Positions 44,984 to 54,507 are shown, numbered from the stretch's first letter. The stretch is 64,000 nucleotides of DNA from Phymatolithon calcareum (GCA_977006965.1 OZ345354.1:1116001-1180000), one strand, 5' to 3'. The notes: a model not told the origin generated them from the letters alone. Numbers and translations are program-made.

Positions 44984-45548
44984 GGGCCACAGGCGGCCCA
45001 CGTGATGGACTTGACAGCAACATCAACAAAACATGATAACTACAACATCACCTTGTTTTGTGGGGAACGATCGAGAGTATTCGCGCGATAGGTCCTGATT
45101 CACATGCGACCTCCTTGTTGGTCGTCAAACAATGTTGGTTGTACACGTGGAAAAATTTATACACATTTCCTCGCAGCTGGGCAAAATGCATAAATTTGGG
45201 CCCTACAGTAGCTCGATGGAGTGTTTGCTTAAATCTAGAGAGTTGTATCTTAGTCTTCCAGAAATGATCTCGCCCTCCAAAAGACAATGCTAGCTTCACA
45301 TTTTGCAAACACAAGCTCGTTCGTTGCTGAAGTTGACTTTTAACCGTTCATATCTCAGGCACATTTCAGACACGAAGATCTGACTGAATGCATCTGAACG
45401 ATGCATTCTATTGGCTGATATCTAGAGAAAATCTATTGAGCGTCAAATTTTTGAAAATAAATTGTACGACTTGCGTAGAATCTGTCCGCGGGAGGTCGTG
45501 GGCACTGTTCGACGTCGGGCATCGTTCTGTTCCTAACGACAGAGCACA
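44984..45548. promoter_or_regulatory. Divergent promoter region, methyltransferase / membrane protein
   Basis: 565 bp between two divergent ATGs. It contains a CTACAGTAG motif (about 45203), a 9-bp-arm hairpin with GAATGCATC arms (about 45384-45406) and AT-rich stretches. No single TATA box is decisive. Confidence 0.4.
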
Positions 45549-46260
45549 ATGGTGTACATTCCAGAAACATTCATATCTGAATATAAACCAGCAGGAAAAC
45601 ACTCCCTCCTCTCCTCCGATGGCTGGTGGCTCAATCGATGGCCACTTCTCGGTTGGTTGGAGACCTTCGTCAAGATTGGCGCTTGGTGCTTCGTGCCATT
45701 AATCCCGGTCAAGTCTGCAACCCCTATTACGTTCACCAAAGCGCCATCCGTATTCTTCGCTCAGGCATTTTTAATGGGTATCGCGGCTGCCCTTCTCGGG
45801 GCTGCCATTATCGACAGATTATTCTATCGCGAAATCACTTCCATGATCTTTGTCTTCCCGAACAATTGGGCGCACTGGACTGTTCTCTCCGCGATGTACC
45901 GCTTGGGTCGTGATGGCATTAATGGTCGCTATATGCGCATATTTTGCTGGCTAATGCTGGCAGGCGATGTCATCAAACTTATCTTTTTCGTTGTTCATGA
46001 CTTTTCTATATCGCTAGTCGCCAAATATGTAAGTGCCCTCCAATCTTATACTGCCAGCGCGTGTCATGGGAGATACATGTGAGCTAACTCGTTTCTTGGT
46101 TTACTCGCGCTATATTCAGGTTGTTTATTTACTTGTCACATTATTCGCGGTGTTTTACGCCTTGATTCTACTCCTGGACTATGGTTACTTGGAAGCTGAA
46201 GCTGTGCAATTGCATACATTTTATACTACGAGAATGCATAGATTATTCGTCGCGTCGTAG
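45549..46260 (+). CDS. Unknown four-pass membrane protein, two exons
   Basis: Exon 1 is 45549-46028 and exon 2 is 46120-46260. The 91-nt intron starts GTAAGT, contains CTAAC and ends TATATTCAG. The 206-residue product has hydrophobic segments at about residues 40-55, 67-90, 130-150 and 161-180. The last is created by the splice (AKY joined to VVYLLVTLFAVF), which supports the model. No domain was recognised; the loops SDGWWLNRWPLLGW and FPNNWAHW are tryptophan-rich. Downstream in another frame, up to 46570, the DNA stays open with a polar protein-like composition, so a third exon giving a longer cytosolic tail is possible. Confidence 0.65.
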
Positions 46261-46629
46261 AACAGACGTTGGGAAGGACGAATGGTCCGTTTTGCGACAC
46301 ACGTTGCCAAGCGCATTTTCGGGACGTGGTATTTCTGCGCAGCGCAATGTCGCCAGTGATTTTGATGACGCGGCGGTAGGCTCGGTTGACTGCTTTAAAA
46401 CAGTTACCTCGTGGTTGAATACTCAACCTCCTGAACAGGAAGCTGACTCAAAAGCTATCGCTGCATTCACACTTCCGGAACCACTTTTCTTTCACGATCA
46501 ACTTCGTTCTCATGTTGCGGCAAATACTGTTATGCATTCGAAGCCATTTATCTCTTCAGCACGCGCATAGGAGATCAAATATTTACATGCACCAACGTGC
46601 AAGATGATGAACAGGGCATCATTCTTCTG
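46261..46629. other. Possible 3' UTR or alternative tail of the membrane protein
   Basis: The plus strand is open from 46181 to 46570 in a frame shifted from exon 2. No convincing donor joins it to the upstream exons, so it is left unassigned. Confidence 0.35.
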
Positions 46630-47352
46630 CTACCCCTCTGAAAAGCTTCCATCAAAATTCTTAATTCGTAGCTGAGGCAAAATAAGTTCAGACTGCAAGT
46701 TTTGTTGCATGTGCTCTAAAACCCATCGCACCGTGGGAAAGGAGAGCTCCTCCCAAGGAATTTCATCCCACGCAAACATTTTCACAGAAAGACTTTCGAC
46801 ACCTGGAGATATGCTTTCTTCATTCAGCACGGTACTTTGATACACGAGCTGTATCTGATTCGCTCGCATGATACTGTACACGGCAAGAAGCCTCCTAGAC
46901 TTTCCGAGCTCTGCACGACATTCTTCCCATGCCTCGCGAACAGCTCCACTTTCAGGGTCCTCTTCCAACTCCAGAAACCCTGCGGGAATCGTCCACGTTC
47001 CGATTGGCGGGATAGCTCTTTTAGCAAGCAGTACTCGTTTCTTGTCGATGGATAACGGAACCGAGCCGACAACTACCTTCGGGTTTTGATATTCCACTTT
47101 TCGGCATTTAGTACACACACTGCGTACGCGCTCATCCCCCGGCGGTGTCTTAAGTTCCATACGGCCGGCACAGTGTTGACAATAACGTTGTTTTCGGTCC
47201 GATGAAGTAGTCGTTTGCACTTTTTGTTGATCCAGTGCCGAGTCGCACATTTTCGGGGATATGCGCCACGAACAAAACTGCGGTAAAGTGCAGGCACGTC
47301 TTATATTCAGAGGGTTAAGCCATGAGACAAAAGAGGGCGAAAGGGACTTCAT
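46630..47352 (-). CDS. Zinc-ribbon Nudix hydrolase, NUDX23-like (FAD pyrophosphatase type)
   Basis: 240 residues, intronless. Residues 1-40 look like a transit peptide (SFVSWLNPLNIRRACTLPQF). A zinc ribbon uses C58, C61, C80 and C83 and runs into CRKVEYQNPKVVVG, typical of NADH/FAD-type Nudix enzymes. The Nudix box covers residues 125-147: G125, E131 and R139-E140-x-x-E143-E144 bind the metal. The usual glycine near the end is Arg146 (EECRAE). The overall pattern, including PIGTWTIPAGFLELEED and FAWDEIPWEELSF, closely follows plant plastid NUDX23, which splits FAD into FMN and AMP. Substrate by homology only. Confidence 0.88.
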   Translation of the reverse strand: MKSLSPSFVSWLNPLNIRRACTLPQFCSWRISPKMCDSALDQQKVQTTTSSDRKQRYCQHCAGRMELKTPPGDERVRSVCTKCRKVEYQNPKVVVGSVPLSIDKKRVLLAKRAIPPIGTWTIPAGFLELEEDPESGAVREAWEECRAELGKSRRLLAVYSIMRANQIQLVYQSTVLNEESISPGVESLSVKMFAWDEIPWEELSFPTVRWVLEHMQQNLQSELILPQLRIKNFDGSFSEG

Positions 47353-47736
47353 GCGACAATGTCCTTTGCCGCAATTGATGGTCTGAGACCCCTGGCTAAT
47401 GCGGAATCGGTGGTTCTATCACCCCGAGCTAGAACATAGAAATAATTAGTGAAAAAAAGCTTCTTGTGATCTCGGGCAGATGGCAAATTACAGTAACGAA
47501 ATGCCATTTACACATCAACCTATTCAGGCAGAAAATGCAACGGGAGAGGGACACTCACCACTACTGAAATCTTGAAAACAATAAATTGCTGGGACTATGA
47601 ATGCCAAGAAAATGGTGGTCATGAAAGCCCCCGTCATCGTGCGAAGAGGATTGCCGTCATGAAGGCCCCCGTCTTTGCATTTCCCTGGTTGGGTAGAGGA
47701 GCTGAAGATTTTCTCTAAAGACATCGCTTTCGGCAC
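47353..47736. other. Intergenic, short local duplication
   Basis: Between the Nudix start and the F-box stop. CATGAAAGCCCCCGTC and CATGAAGGCCCCCGTC occur about 38 bp apart (near 47620 and 47658). It must hold the Nudix promoter. Confidence 0.45.
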
Positions 47737-49194
47737 CTAAGCAATGAGCTGCCGCAGGCACCTTTGAAGATCCTTAAAGGAAGCAGAAACGTAGCTATCG
47801 TCAGGGTTTGGAGTCCTGGCAAGGATCGGTCCAAGTTTGGCTAGAACAATGCCTTGGGCATCTTCGATTTCTGTAAATTCTCCAAAATCAACAGCTGTTT
47901 CATAACAATCGCCTTCCTCATCAACCTCCGACACCAGAATTGAATAGGTGCTGTCAAGAAGGGGTAAAATTCGAAGCCAACAGGCATCCTTACAAATATC
48001 AGATGGACCCGGTTTGCGCACAGCTCGCACCAGCGACAGAGTAGCATATATCCGGTACTCTCGTGATGACAGAAAGGCAGAGATCACAACTCTGAGTCTA
48101 TCCAGGTCCTTCGCTGGGACTGGATATGCATCGTACCCATCCGTATTCAACTCAAAGTCTTCCAAATGAGGTGCCATCTCAACGACGTCAGGATTGGGGT
48201 ATGCCTGAGGATGAGCGTAAAGTGTCCATTTCTTCAACGCTGGAAAAGGGGCGACAGCGTTGCCGTTTTGCAGAGCGTCTAACCACTTGACTATCGCATC
48301 GTACACGTTCTCAGGGAAAAGAGCCCAGGCGCTCTGATCGACGAACAGATGTTCAAGATTTTTCCAGGGTTCACCTTCAAGAAAATGATAGTAACTGAGA
48401 CCCCTCAAAGGCGCAAAGCCTTCAATTTTAATCCCAGTTGCGTGCTTGTGTAGATAGGGTCGAATTATCTCCCATGCATCATGAACAGATTTCTGAGTGG
48501 AGTCTTTCGGAGGAGCACATAGTAGAAAATGTGTCCGACGTTCAGCGGCAGCGAGTTTTATATGCTGTACAGATTTCTCGGCACTTTTCTTGTGACACGG
48601 TACAATGACATCCACATACTTGAATTTACTGTTCCAGACTTGTCCCAGGAGCGCAGGGTCAAGCTCGCGGACCGCATTCGGAAAATATGGATGTCCGTCA
48701 AGCTTCTCCCACACTCGTTGCCCAGTAACCAACATGCTCCATCTCTTACACACTTGAGCACAGTTCATCAACTGCAATAGTTCGCCGTCGTGCTCGAAGG
48801 GTTTAGAAATTGGCTGCAAGTAGAAGTGTCCCGGCTCGTCATCGACTTCAGTTTCGGACTGAGTTGTCATGTCTGGAGAGTTGCGCCAAGTGCGCTCAAT
48901 GCCAAGAATGAAAATTCTTTCCAGGGCACGGTCAGGAAGGTCGTTGATGGTGATGTTCGGAGCCTCATGACTTGAGGTCTTTTGCACTTTCCGCGGCGAA
49001 GGAAGCATCTCCGGAAGAGAATGTGGTTGCCCATTGCCCATGCTGAAGTCGGTCAGCTGGACCGTCTCTTGCGGATCACTTGCGACATGGGTGGCATTGC
49101 AACCCAGACATGGAATCGTGAATAGGAATATTATTTGGGAGAGGTGTCGTGGGAGGAACGTTTCGAGACGAGAGTAATGCGAAGACAAAGACAT
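47737..49194 (-). CDS. F-box-like protein, 485 residues
   Basis: An intronless frame. An F-box covers residues 81-165 (INDLPDRALERIF, then LLQLMNCAQVCKRWSMLV and VWEKL) with a roughly 40-residue acidic insertion in its middle. F-boxes bind SKP1 and bring targets to SCF ubiquitin ligases. The rest (170-485) has alternating hydrophobic segments and aromatic-rich stretches that could be a leucine-rich-repeat-like or other target-binding fold, but no repeat period is evident. The first 50 residues before SMGNGQPHS are hydrophobic; translation could begin at that internal methionine (residue 52). The target is unknown. Confidence 0.75.
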   Translation of the reverse strand: MSLSSHYSRLETFLPRHLSQIIFLFTIPCLGCNATHVASDPQETVQLTDFSMGNGQPHSLPEMLPSPRKVQKTSSHEAPNITINDLPDRALERIFILGIERTWRNSPDMTTQSETEVDDEPGHFYLQPISKPFEHDGELLQLMNCAQVCKRWSMLVTGQRVWEKLDGHPYFPNAVRELDPALLGQVWNSKFKYVDVIVPCHKKSAEKSVQHIKLAAAERRTHFLLCAPPKDSTQKSVHDAWEIIRPYLHKHATGIKIEGFAPLRGLSYYHFLEGEPWKNLEHLFVDQSAWALFPENVYDAIVKWLDALQNGNAVAPFPALKKWTLYAHPQAYPNPDVVEMAPHLEDFELNTDGYDAYPVPAKDLDRLRVVISAFLSSREYRIYATLSLVRAVRKPGPSDICKDACWLRILPLLDSTYSILVSEVDEEGDCYETAVDFGEFTEIEDAQGIVLAKLGPILARTPNPDDSYVSASFKDLQRCLRQLIA

Positions 49195-49358
49195 ATTGGA
49201 TAGTCATGTGGGCGTCAAGCTATGACAGAGAAGGGTCCATCGAATAATCGCCGTATACGACATGTCCTGGATTTGCGAACACGTCATGCACGAACAGCAT
49301 GGCTTCAAGCAAGCACCAAAAACAATCATTCACAACCAAAATATTGATGACGTCCTGT

Positions 49359-49928
49359 TTAGTCGCCGGGGTTGAGTGGATTTTGTAATTTGCCGAAAAA
49401 GTTGCGAAGCATTCCCTCAAATCCACCCTCAACAGGTCTCTCCGCTGTGCGAATATCCTCATCCGGAAATTCTTTAAGTTGATATCCATACTCGATATTA
49501 TCCACAGGTTCGTTCGTCATATTGGGATACAATCGATAGGCACCCTGAAGAAGATCATCTTCGGCTTCGAAAATAGCTTCAGAAACCTGACTGCTTCTTG
49601 GGACCGACATAGATCCGACAGGGAGCCATGGCATGGGCGGGAAATCAGGGTCATCTTCCATACCAGGCGGACGCGGAGGATCCTTGAGACGAACCCATAC
49701 CGAGTACTCTGGCATACCGGCGGCTTTCATCTTATCGAATCGAGTTGCGGCAGCCTCGCGACGCAATTGAGCCTCGGTGGGTGCTTTTGGTGCACGTTTC
49801 TCGCCGAAACCGCGGAATTCTTTGTCGTTCTTGGAGGCAGCCATTCTCGGCCGGTGAGAGACATGTGAGGCAGGGGTGGCACGCGCCGGTGCGCTGGGAA
49901 GCACGACCGGGAAGGCGAAACAGGTCAT
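49359..49928 (-). CDS. Plastid protein, HHL1-like
   Basis: 189 residues, intronless, starting MTCFAFPVVLPSAPAR, a transit-peptide-like sequence with an early phenylalanine. The mature part runs from EFRGFGEKRAPKAP through AAATRFDKMKAAGMPEYSVW, MPWLPVGSMSVPRSSQV and IFEAEDDLLQGAYRLYPNM to a Gly/Asn/Pro tail. The block WLPVGSMSVPRS followed by an acidic helix and AYRLYP matches my memory of the HHL1 (hypersensitive to high light 1) family, thylakoid-associated proteins that protect photosystem II. I could not align it, so the family name is tentative while a plastid location is well supported. A basic, Ala-rich helix near residues 40-60 precedes the conserved block. Confidence 0.6.
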   Translation of the reverse strand: MTCFAFPVVLPSAPARATPASHVSHRPRMAASKNDKEFRGFGEKRAPKAPTEAQLRREAAATRFDKMKAAGMPEYSVWVRLKDPPRPPGMEDDPDFPPMPWLPVGSMSVPRSSQVSEAIFEAEDDLLQGAYRLYPNMTNEPVDNIEYGYQLKEFPDEDIRTAERPVEGGFEGMLRNFFGKLQNPLNPGD

Positions 49929-50305
49929 TTTGGGGGAGAGACTAAAATGACGTTCGCGTGCGCGCACGGCGAGGGATTGTAGTATGCCCGCGCTTCGTAC
50001 TCAGGGTCTAATGAATCTAAATGACGGGTGCAAAGAAAGAGGATTAGATCTGTGGTTGGAAACGGTGAAAAGTTACGAGATCAGGCGACAACACTTCGTG
50101 ATCAAGATTCAGTGTGCGTGTTGATACAAAGTATTTGAAGATTATGATCTGATCTACTTTCAAAATGGGATCGAGATTAAAAGTTGACAACAAGGTTTCC
50201 AGAAGCAAAATCATCATTTTGGTCTCCTTGCAAGTTTGCAAACTGCCCTTGAAATGATCGAGAGATGCATCTCGGTTGACGATCTTGATGCGCACGATAC
50301 AAGAA

Positions 50306-50334
50306 CAGTACAGTAGATTTTACCTACTGTACTG
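50306..50334. repeat. Inverted repeat of CAGTACAGTAG, 11-bp arms
   Basis: Perfect arms 50306-50316 and 50324-50334 with a 7-nt loop. The arms are the intergenic TACTGTAC-type motif in opposite orientations. Confidence 0.9.
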
Positions 50335-50566
50335 CATATTCTGATTTCCGTAAAGTAGAAATTGAAATGGAACCTGTGTCCCTTTTATGCATGACTTTTG
50401 TATTGTAAAACTCTGTTTCTGCCATATATCATGCATGATATTGCATTGTAATGAGAGTTAAGGTGCAGAAAATAAATCATCTTCTGGAGCAAAGACGATG
50501 GTCCAGTATCTGTATTAGTACCTTTCAAAAGCTGAAAAAGGAGCAATGTTTATGTTGGCGACGTTC

Positions 50567-50601
50567 ACGCATCGTGGCGTCATGATGACGCCACGATGCG
50601 T
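50567..50601. repeat. Perfect palindrome, 17-bp arms, 1-nt spacer
   Basis: 50567-50583 is the exact reverse complement of 50585-50601 around a single G. The centre reads GTCATGATGAC, the same CAT-G-ATG core as the larger palindrome at 16156. Confidence 0.95.
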
Positions 50602-51047
50602 TCCCTTTCCCAGAATCATTCGGACTTAACCGGCCATGATCGCTGCTGATGACCAGGACCTGGCTGAACTCGTGCGGACGACGCACGTACAGTAATTGTT
50701 CAAAAGCAACATTCGTTGAAAACGCTGTGTATGTTGTGTGGCCAGCATTCAACATGGGAGCGACGTTTCGCAGAGTGCTTTCAATTTTCGATTCTTAAAA
50801 AACCACCAAATCTATGATACACTGCCTCACCGTTAATTTCATATAGCGCTCAAAAGCAACCACATCCAATCATTCACGTCGCTTCAACATTGGGGACAAT
50901 GACAACCGTGACTTCGGAACGTTCCGCCAAAAATCCCATTCGACTTCCATTCCTTTCCCCCAAACGACCCCTCTTCCCACCCACCCCCGTGTCCGTCTAC
51001 GTCATGATGGATACAGTGTGCATGATCCCGTAACCTTCTCCCCACGC

Positions 51048-51773
51048 ATGGACACCCGTCTGACGACTCGCACCACCGGCCTCCCCTCCTCCCCGCCGTT
51101 ATCCGGCGGCTCCCGGAGCGGCATCCTGTCTTCCACTTCAACCTCCGTCGCGCCGCGCGCGCTATCGCGCGCGGAGTGCGCGACGTTCTCTGCCAATTGT
51201 TACTGTGAGGAGAACGTGGTGCGCGTTTTGCAACTCGCTCTCTCCCGCGGGCACGAATCGAACGCCTTATTCGCGGTATTCATATCGAATCCACAACGTC
51301 TTGTGCCGATGAGGTTCCAGCGTGCTGGCGGCGGTCCGTATGCGACGGCGGCTTGGGATTATCATGTGGTGGCTGAGGTATGTTGTGAGGTTTACGATGT
51401 GGACTCTTTGTTGCCGTTTCCGTCGGGTAGATCGGAGTATTTCCGTCGGTCGTGTCGACCGAGTGATGGGGTGGCGGATCAGGTGTATCAGTTTCGAAGG
51501 GTGCGATTTGATGATGTTGATGCACTTTTTGCCAGTGATAGAAGACATATGCGTGATGGGGCGGGAAGATTGAGAATGAAACCGCCGGTTAAACCGCCGA
51601 TAAGAGGAAGGGAGGCGGAGTCGGAACATACGCTGAATCGGTTCTTGGTTATGGGGGAACAGGCGGAGGGTGACCCTTTTAGGGTGGAGGGTGATGCGGC
51701 GGTGGAAGCGCCTGGGGAATTCTTCCCGAGTTTGGAGGCCTTCTTGAAGGCCATGGAAGGGAATGGGGGATAG
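51048..51773 (+). CDS. NTAQ1: Protein N-terminal glutamine amidohydrolase
   Basis: 241 residues, intronless. The catalytic triad of NTAQ1 is in place: C53 in NCYCEEN, H106 in WDYHVV and D117 in VYDVDSLLPFP. Conserved FAVFISNPQRLVPM and LFASDRRHMRD also fit. The enzyme converts an N-terminal glutamine of a protein to glutamate, which can then be arginylated and recognised by an N-degron ubiquitin ligase. The first 40 residues (Thr/Ser/Pro/Arg-rich) exceed the usual length and could be an unstructured tail or a targeting peptide. ATG at 51048 is the first in-frame one. An upstream nine-codon frame may lower translation. Confidence 0.94.
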   Translation: MDTRLTTRTTGLPSSPPLSGGSRSGILSSTSTSVAPRALSRAECATFSANCYCEENVVRVLQLALSRGHESNALFAVFISNPQRLVPMRFQRAGGGPYATAAWDYHVVAEVCCEVYDVDSLLPFPSGRSEYFRRSCRPSDGVADQVYQFRRVRFDDVDALFASDRRHMRDGAGRLRMKPPVKPPIRGREAESEHTLNRFLVMGEQAEGDPFRVEGDAAVEAPGEFFPSLEAFLKAMEGNGG

Positions 51774-53006
51774 AGGTTGTTGTTGGTGGGTGGGGTTTGG
51801 GATTGTAGATAAGATGGTTGGTTGTATTTTGTGTGCGGTTTATTTTCTTTCTTTTTCTCTCTTCGATCTTTTTAGTTTTACTACCAGTGTGGAAGGAAGG
51901 TTGCGAACAAAATCGATAGATGATCACTCACTATAATAGTTGCAACAACGTACATTGCCTCTTTCGTGTGCATTTAACTTGCCAACTCTTGTAGCGCGCG
52001 AACATAATACATACATACACTCTGTTCGATATCCTGTCACCTACCTGCTCGTGTAACGACGCATGCTGCGCCATAGTGGGCGATCAAGGCCCAGCAGGCC
52101 CAGTTTGCCATTGTCGGTGGATATCTGTACATTCGGGCCCCGCACAGCGGCCACGCTGTGTCGAAAGACCGATCTAGTGCGTGTGTCTGCTTCTACTGTG
52201 GCAGTTTCTCCCAAAGTGTTTCACAGCGTAGTACCTAACCCTCTCTTAAGCGAGAATGCGCGGATCAAAACACTTGCATTGCAACGAACTCCTGACGCTG
52301 CTTCAGCGAGTGCATACGGTGGAAAAAGCACGACATGCAAGAACACTAAAGCGTATTGCACTTCTGCTGACGTCCTGAGGAATCCTTTCTCAGAGAAACG
52401 ACCTTGACAATGTTGCCGACTCGGACCAAAAACTATCCTTTAACGCACCCGCGCTAGCGAAAACCCATCTTATCCGATTCGTGCGTTGAAAATGGGCTTC
52501 AAGCAAACTATTTACCGAGTGTTCTAGAAAAACTCTGCTTGCCTTCCCCTTGAAAGCGTTCGTCCATGTTCCACCAAAGCACTACAGTACTGGCACCATG
52601 TGAGGAGCCCGTAGCGCAGAAGCGCAATTGCGTAATCCTATCCTCTGCGCCCGTTATGATACGGCCACAGATCGAATCCGTTGCGAGGAATTAGTCCCAA
52701 ACCGGTAATAGATTTGCGGGCAAAATTCCCTAAAATTCCCAAAAATCATTTTCTCCATTCCGTCCGGACAAAGCGCACGTGCGGCAAGGTGTCAGCCAAT
52801 TGTCGTCCGCCGTGTATCCACTAGCGGCGATCTACTGTACAATTGGCGCACGTCGTAATTGCCGCTCACAAGTTAGCCAGGGACACTCTCCGCGCTAACA
52901 AAACATTATCCCTTCCCCACGTGTGTCGCCATCTCCCCGCAACAGCGAGTGAGAGAGTGTAGCAGTGTCCGTCCGCTCATTGCCGAAGTCGTCAATCAAG
53001 CGCGTG
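51774..53006. other. Intergenic, no supported gene
   Basis: About 1.2 kb. The ATG frame 52063-52407 (114 codons, Ser/Thr/Arg-rich) lacks any recognisable domain. CTACAGTACTGG and CTACTGTACAATTGG motifs occur near 52580 and 52833. Confidence 0.45.
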
Positions 53007-53639
53007 ATGGAGACGCTCAAGCCAGCGCTGCTCGTGCTCGCGCACGCGGAAATGCGCGCCGCGCAGATCGGTTCCGCCGCCGGCCTCGCCCTCGTGCTCC
53101 CACGGTCGCTCTCCTGCAGCAAGGCGCCGACGGTCGGTGGCGCGGCCTGCATGGCCGGTGCCGGACTGCTGCTTGGCGGTGCGGCCGGCGGTGTCTATGC
53201 TGCCGTGCAGATGCTCCGTAAGGAGAAGGGGCAGATCAAGGAGAAGGCGGAGAAGATATGCGGGTCTGAGAAACCCGCGTTGGATAAAGTTTCTCATGCG
53301 TTTGCAGCTGTCGGAGTGGCGTATGGTGTGAAGCGTTTGGTGAATATATCCAACGATGAAAATTTACCGATTGTGCCGACATTCATCTCTAAGCGCGGGG
53401 TGTGGATCATTGTGTCGTATGCCGCGCTCGGCGTTGGAGTGGTTGTTCTTTCTGCGGCTGTGGCGAAGGGTGGGCACTTGGCTGTGAAGAAAATTAAGTC
53501 CCGAATGTCGAAGAAAGCGGATGACGGCGGCGCGGAAGCCGTCGCAGAGGACGCGGTCGCAGAGGTTGTTAATGGCGCGGCGGAGGCGGCGGCGGCTATG
53601 AAGAAAACTGACGAGATTATAGGGGACAAGACAGCGTGA
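53007..53639 (+). CDS. Unknown two-pass membrane protein with Ala/Glu-rich tail
   Basis: 210 residues, GC-rich and intronless. Two hydrophobic, glycine/alanine-rich segments are seen at about residues 43-69 (ACMAGAGLLLGGAAGGVYAA) and 131-153 (WIIVSYAALGVGVVVLSAAV). They are separated by a basic amphipathic region with KEKGQIKEKAEKI. The tail alternates Ala, Glu and Asp (EAVAEDAVAEVVNGAAEAAA) and is likely helical. No family was recognised. Glycine-rich paired helices are common in mitochondrial and plastid envelope proteins, but the location cannot be assigned. Codon bias toward G/C at third positions supports coding. The frame is open for 14 codons before the ATG. Confidence 0.6.
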   Translation: METLKPALLVLAHAEMRAAQIGSAAGLALVLPRSLSCSKAPTVGGAACMAGAGLLLGGAAGGVYAAVQMLRKEKGQIKEKAEKICGSEKPALDKVSHAFAAVGVAYGVKRLVNISNDENLPIVPTFISKRGVWIIVSYAALGVGVVVLSAAVAKGGHLAVKKIKSRMSKKADDGGAEAVAEDAVAEVVNGAAEAAAAMKKTDEIIGDKTA

Positions 53640-53864
53640 GGGGAAGGCGATTGCTTCTTTTTTGAATTATGTCGGACAGACCGTATGTCCGCGTGTAAGT
53701 TTTCTCTATTTTTTCAGGCCATACTATATGGTTCTGTACGAAAAAATGACCGATTTTATTACGTCTTCATGTTCTCTCTGCTTGCTTGCTCCCTGAATAC
53801 AAAAATTGCGTCGCGAACCGTGTGCGTAGAGGTTTTGTTTCTCCTGAGACAAAAAGAGTGTGCG

Positions 53865-54507
53865 TTATGCACTGTCGGAGTATTGTGAGACGAGGTCACG
53901 CAGCTTCTTCGACACCGCCGGTGCCTCGTCTGCGCCGATGTAGGACTCCAGAACCTCGCCACTGCGGATGAAAATGAATGTGGGCATTTTAGCTATTTTA
54001 TACTCGCGTGGCAAACGTGCCACCTTGTTCACGTCCACTGTGCAGTAGTAGGTTTCCGGAAATTCTACCGATAGCTTGCGCACTGTTTGTTACACTCCAA
54101 GGGAAGCGGGCGGGCAAGGTTAGAACGAAAGAAAGAAACGAGGGACGAATCAAGCAGCGCGCGGAAATGCGATTGCAATACGCACGTCTCGGAACTAGAT
54201 AGAGACACTTGCGACACCAAGATGCCATGAAATCAGCCACGACAGGTCGGTCACCGGCTGTCGTCAAAAGTAGATCAAACGTCTCGGGTGTCTCAATCTT
54301 GTGCACTACGCCCGGCAGGAGCGGAAGCTCGGGTCCGTCTGTCGGCTTCGGCGCCGCGGCCGGTGCAGCCACCGTCATGCGCGCGCCGGCCGCAGAAGGG
54401 GCGCCCGCAGGACGTGCGTCGGACATGTCGCGCGTGCGCGGGGAGAGACGGGTGCGACGCTGCGTGCGCAACGGGGGGCCGGTGACGCCGACCACAAAGG
54501 CGCACAT
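53865..54507 (-). CDS. Plastid WCRKC-type thioredoxin, two exons
   Basis: Exon 1 is 54507-54186 and exon 2 is 54082-53865. The 103-nt intron starts GTGCGT, contains CTAAC and ends AACAAACAG. The phase-1 junction creates a leucine codon in YLVPRLRKLSVEF, matching the family. The 179-residue product has a Ser/Ala/Arg-rich transit peptide of about 60 residues, then VVADFMASWCRKCLYL with redox cysteines C98 and C101, VDVNKVARLPREY, and the cis-proline loop KMPTFIFIRSG. The WCRKC active site, in place of WCGPC, defines the plant plastid WCRKC thioredoxins. Their partners are poorly known; a stromal disulfide-reducing role is expected. Confidence 0.93.

Larger units (their letters stand above)
49929..51047. 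other. Intergenic between HHL1-like and NTAQ1 genes
   Basis: A 1.1-kb divergent spacer containing both promoters, two inverted repeats (50306-50334 and 50567-50601) and a nine-codon upstream ATG frame (51004-51033) that ends 14 bp before the NTAQ1 ATG. Confidence 0.55.

Noticed and set aside
52063-52407. ATG frame of 114 codons (+)
   Set aside because: Ser/Thr/Arg-rich without a domain; no splice sites or conserved pattern to support it.
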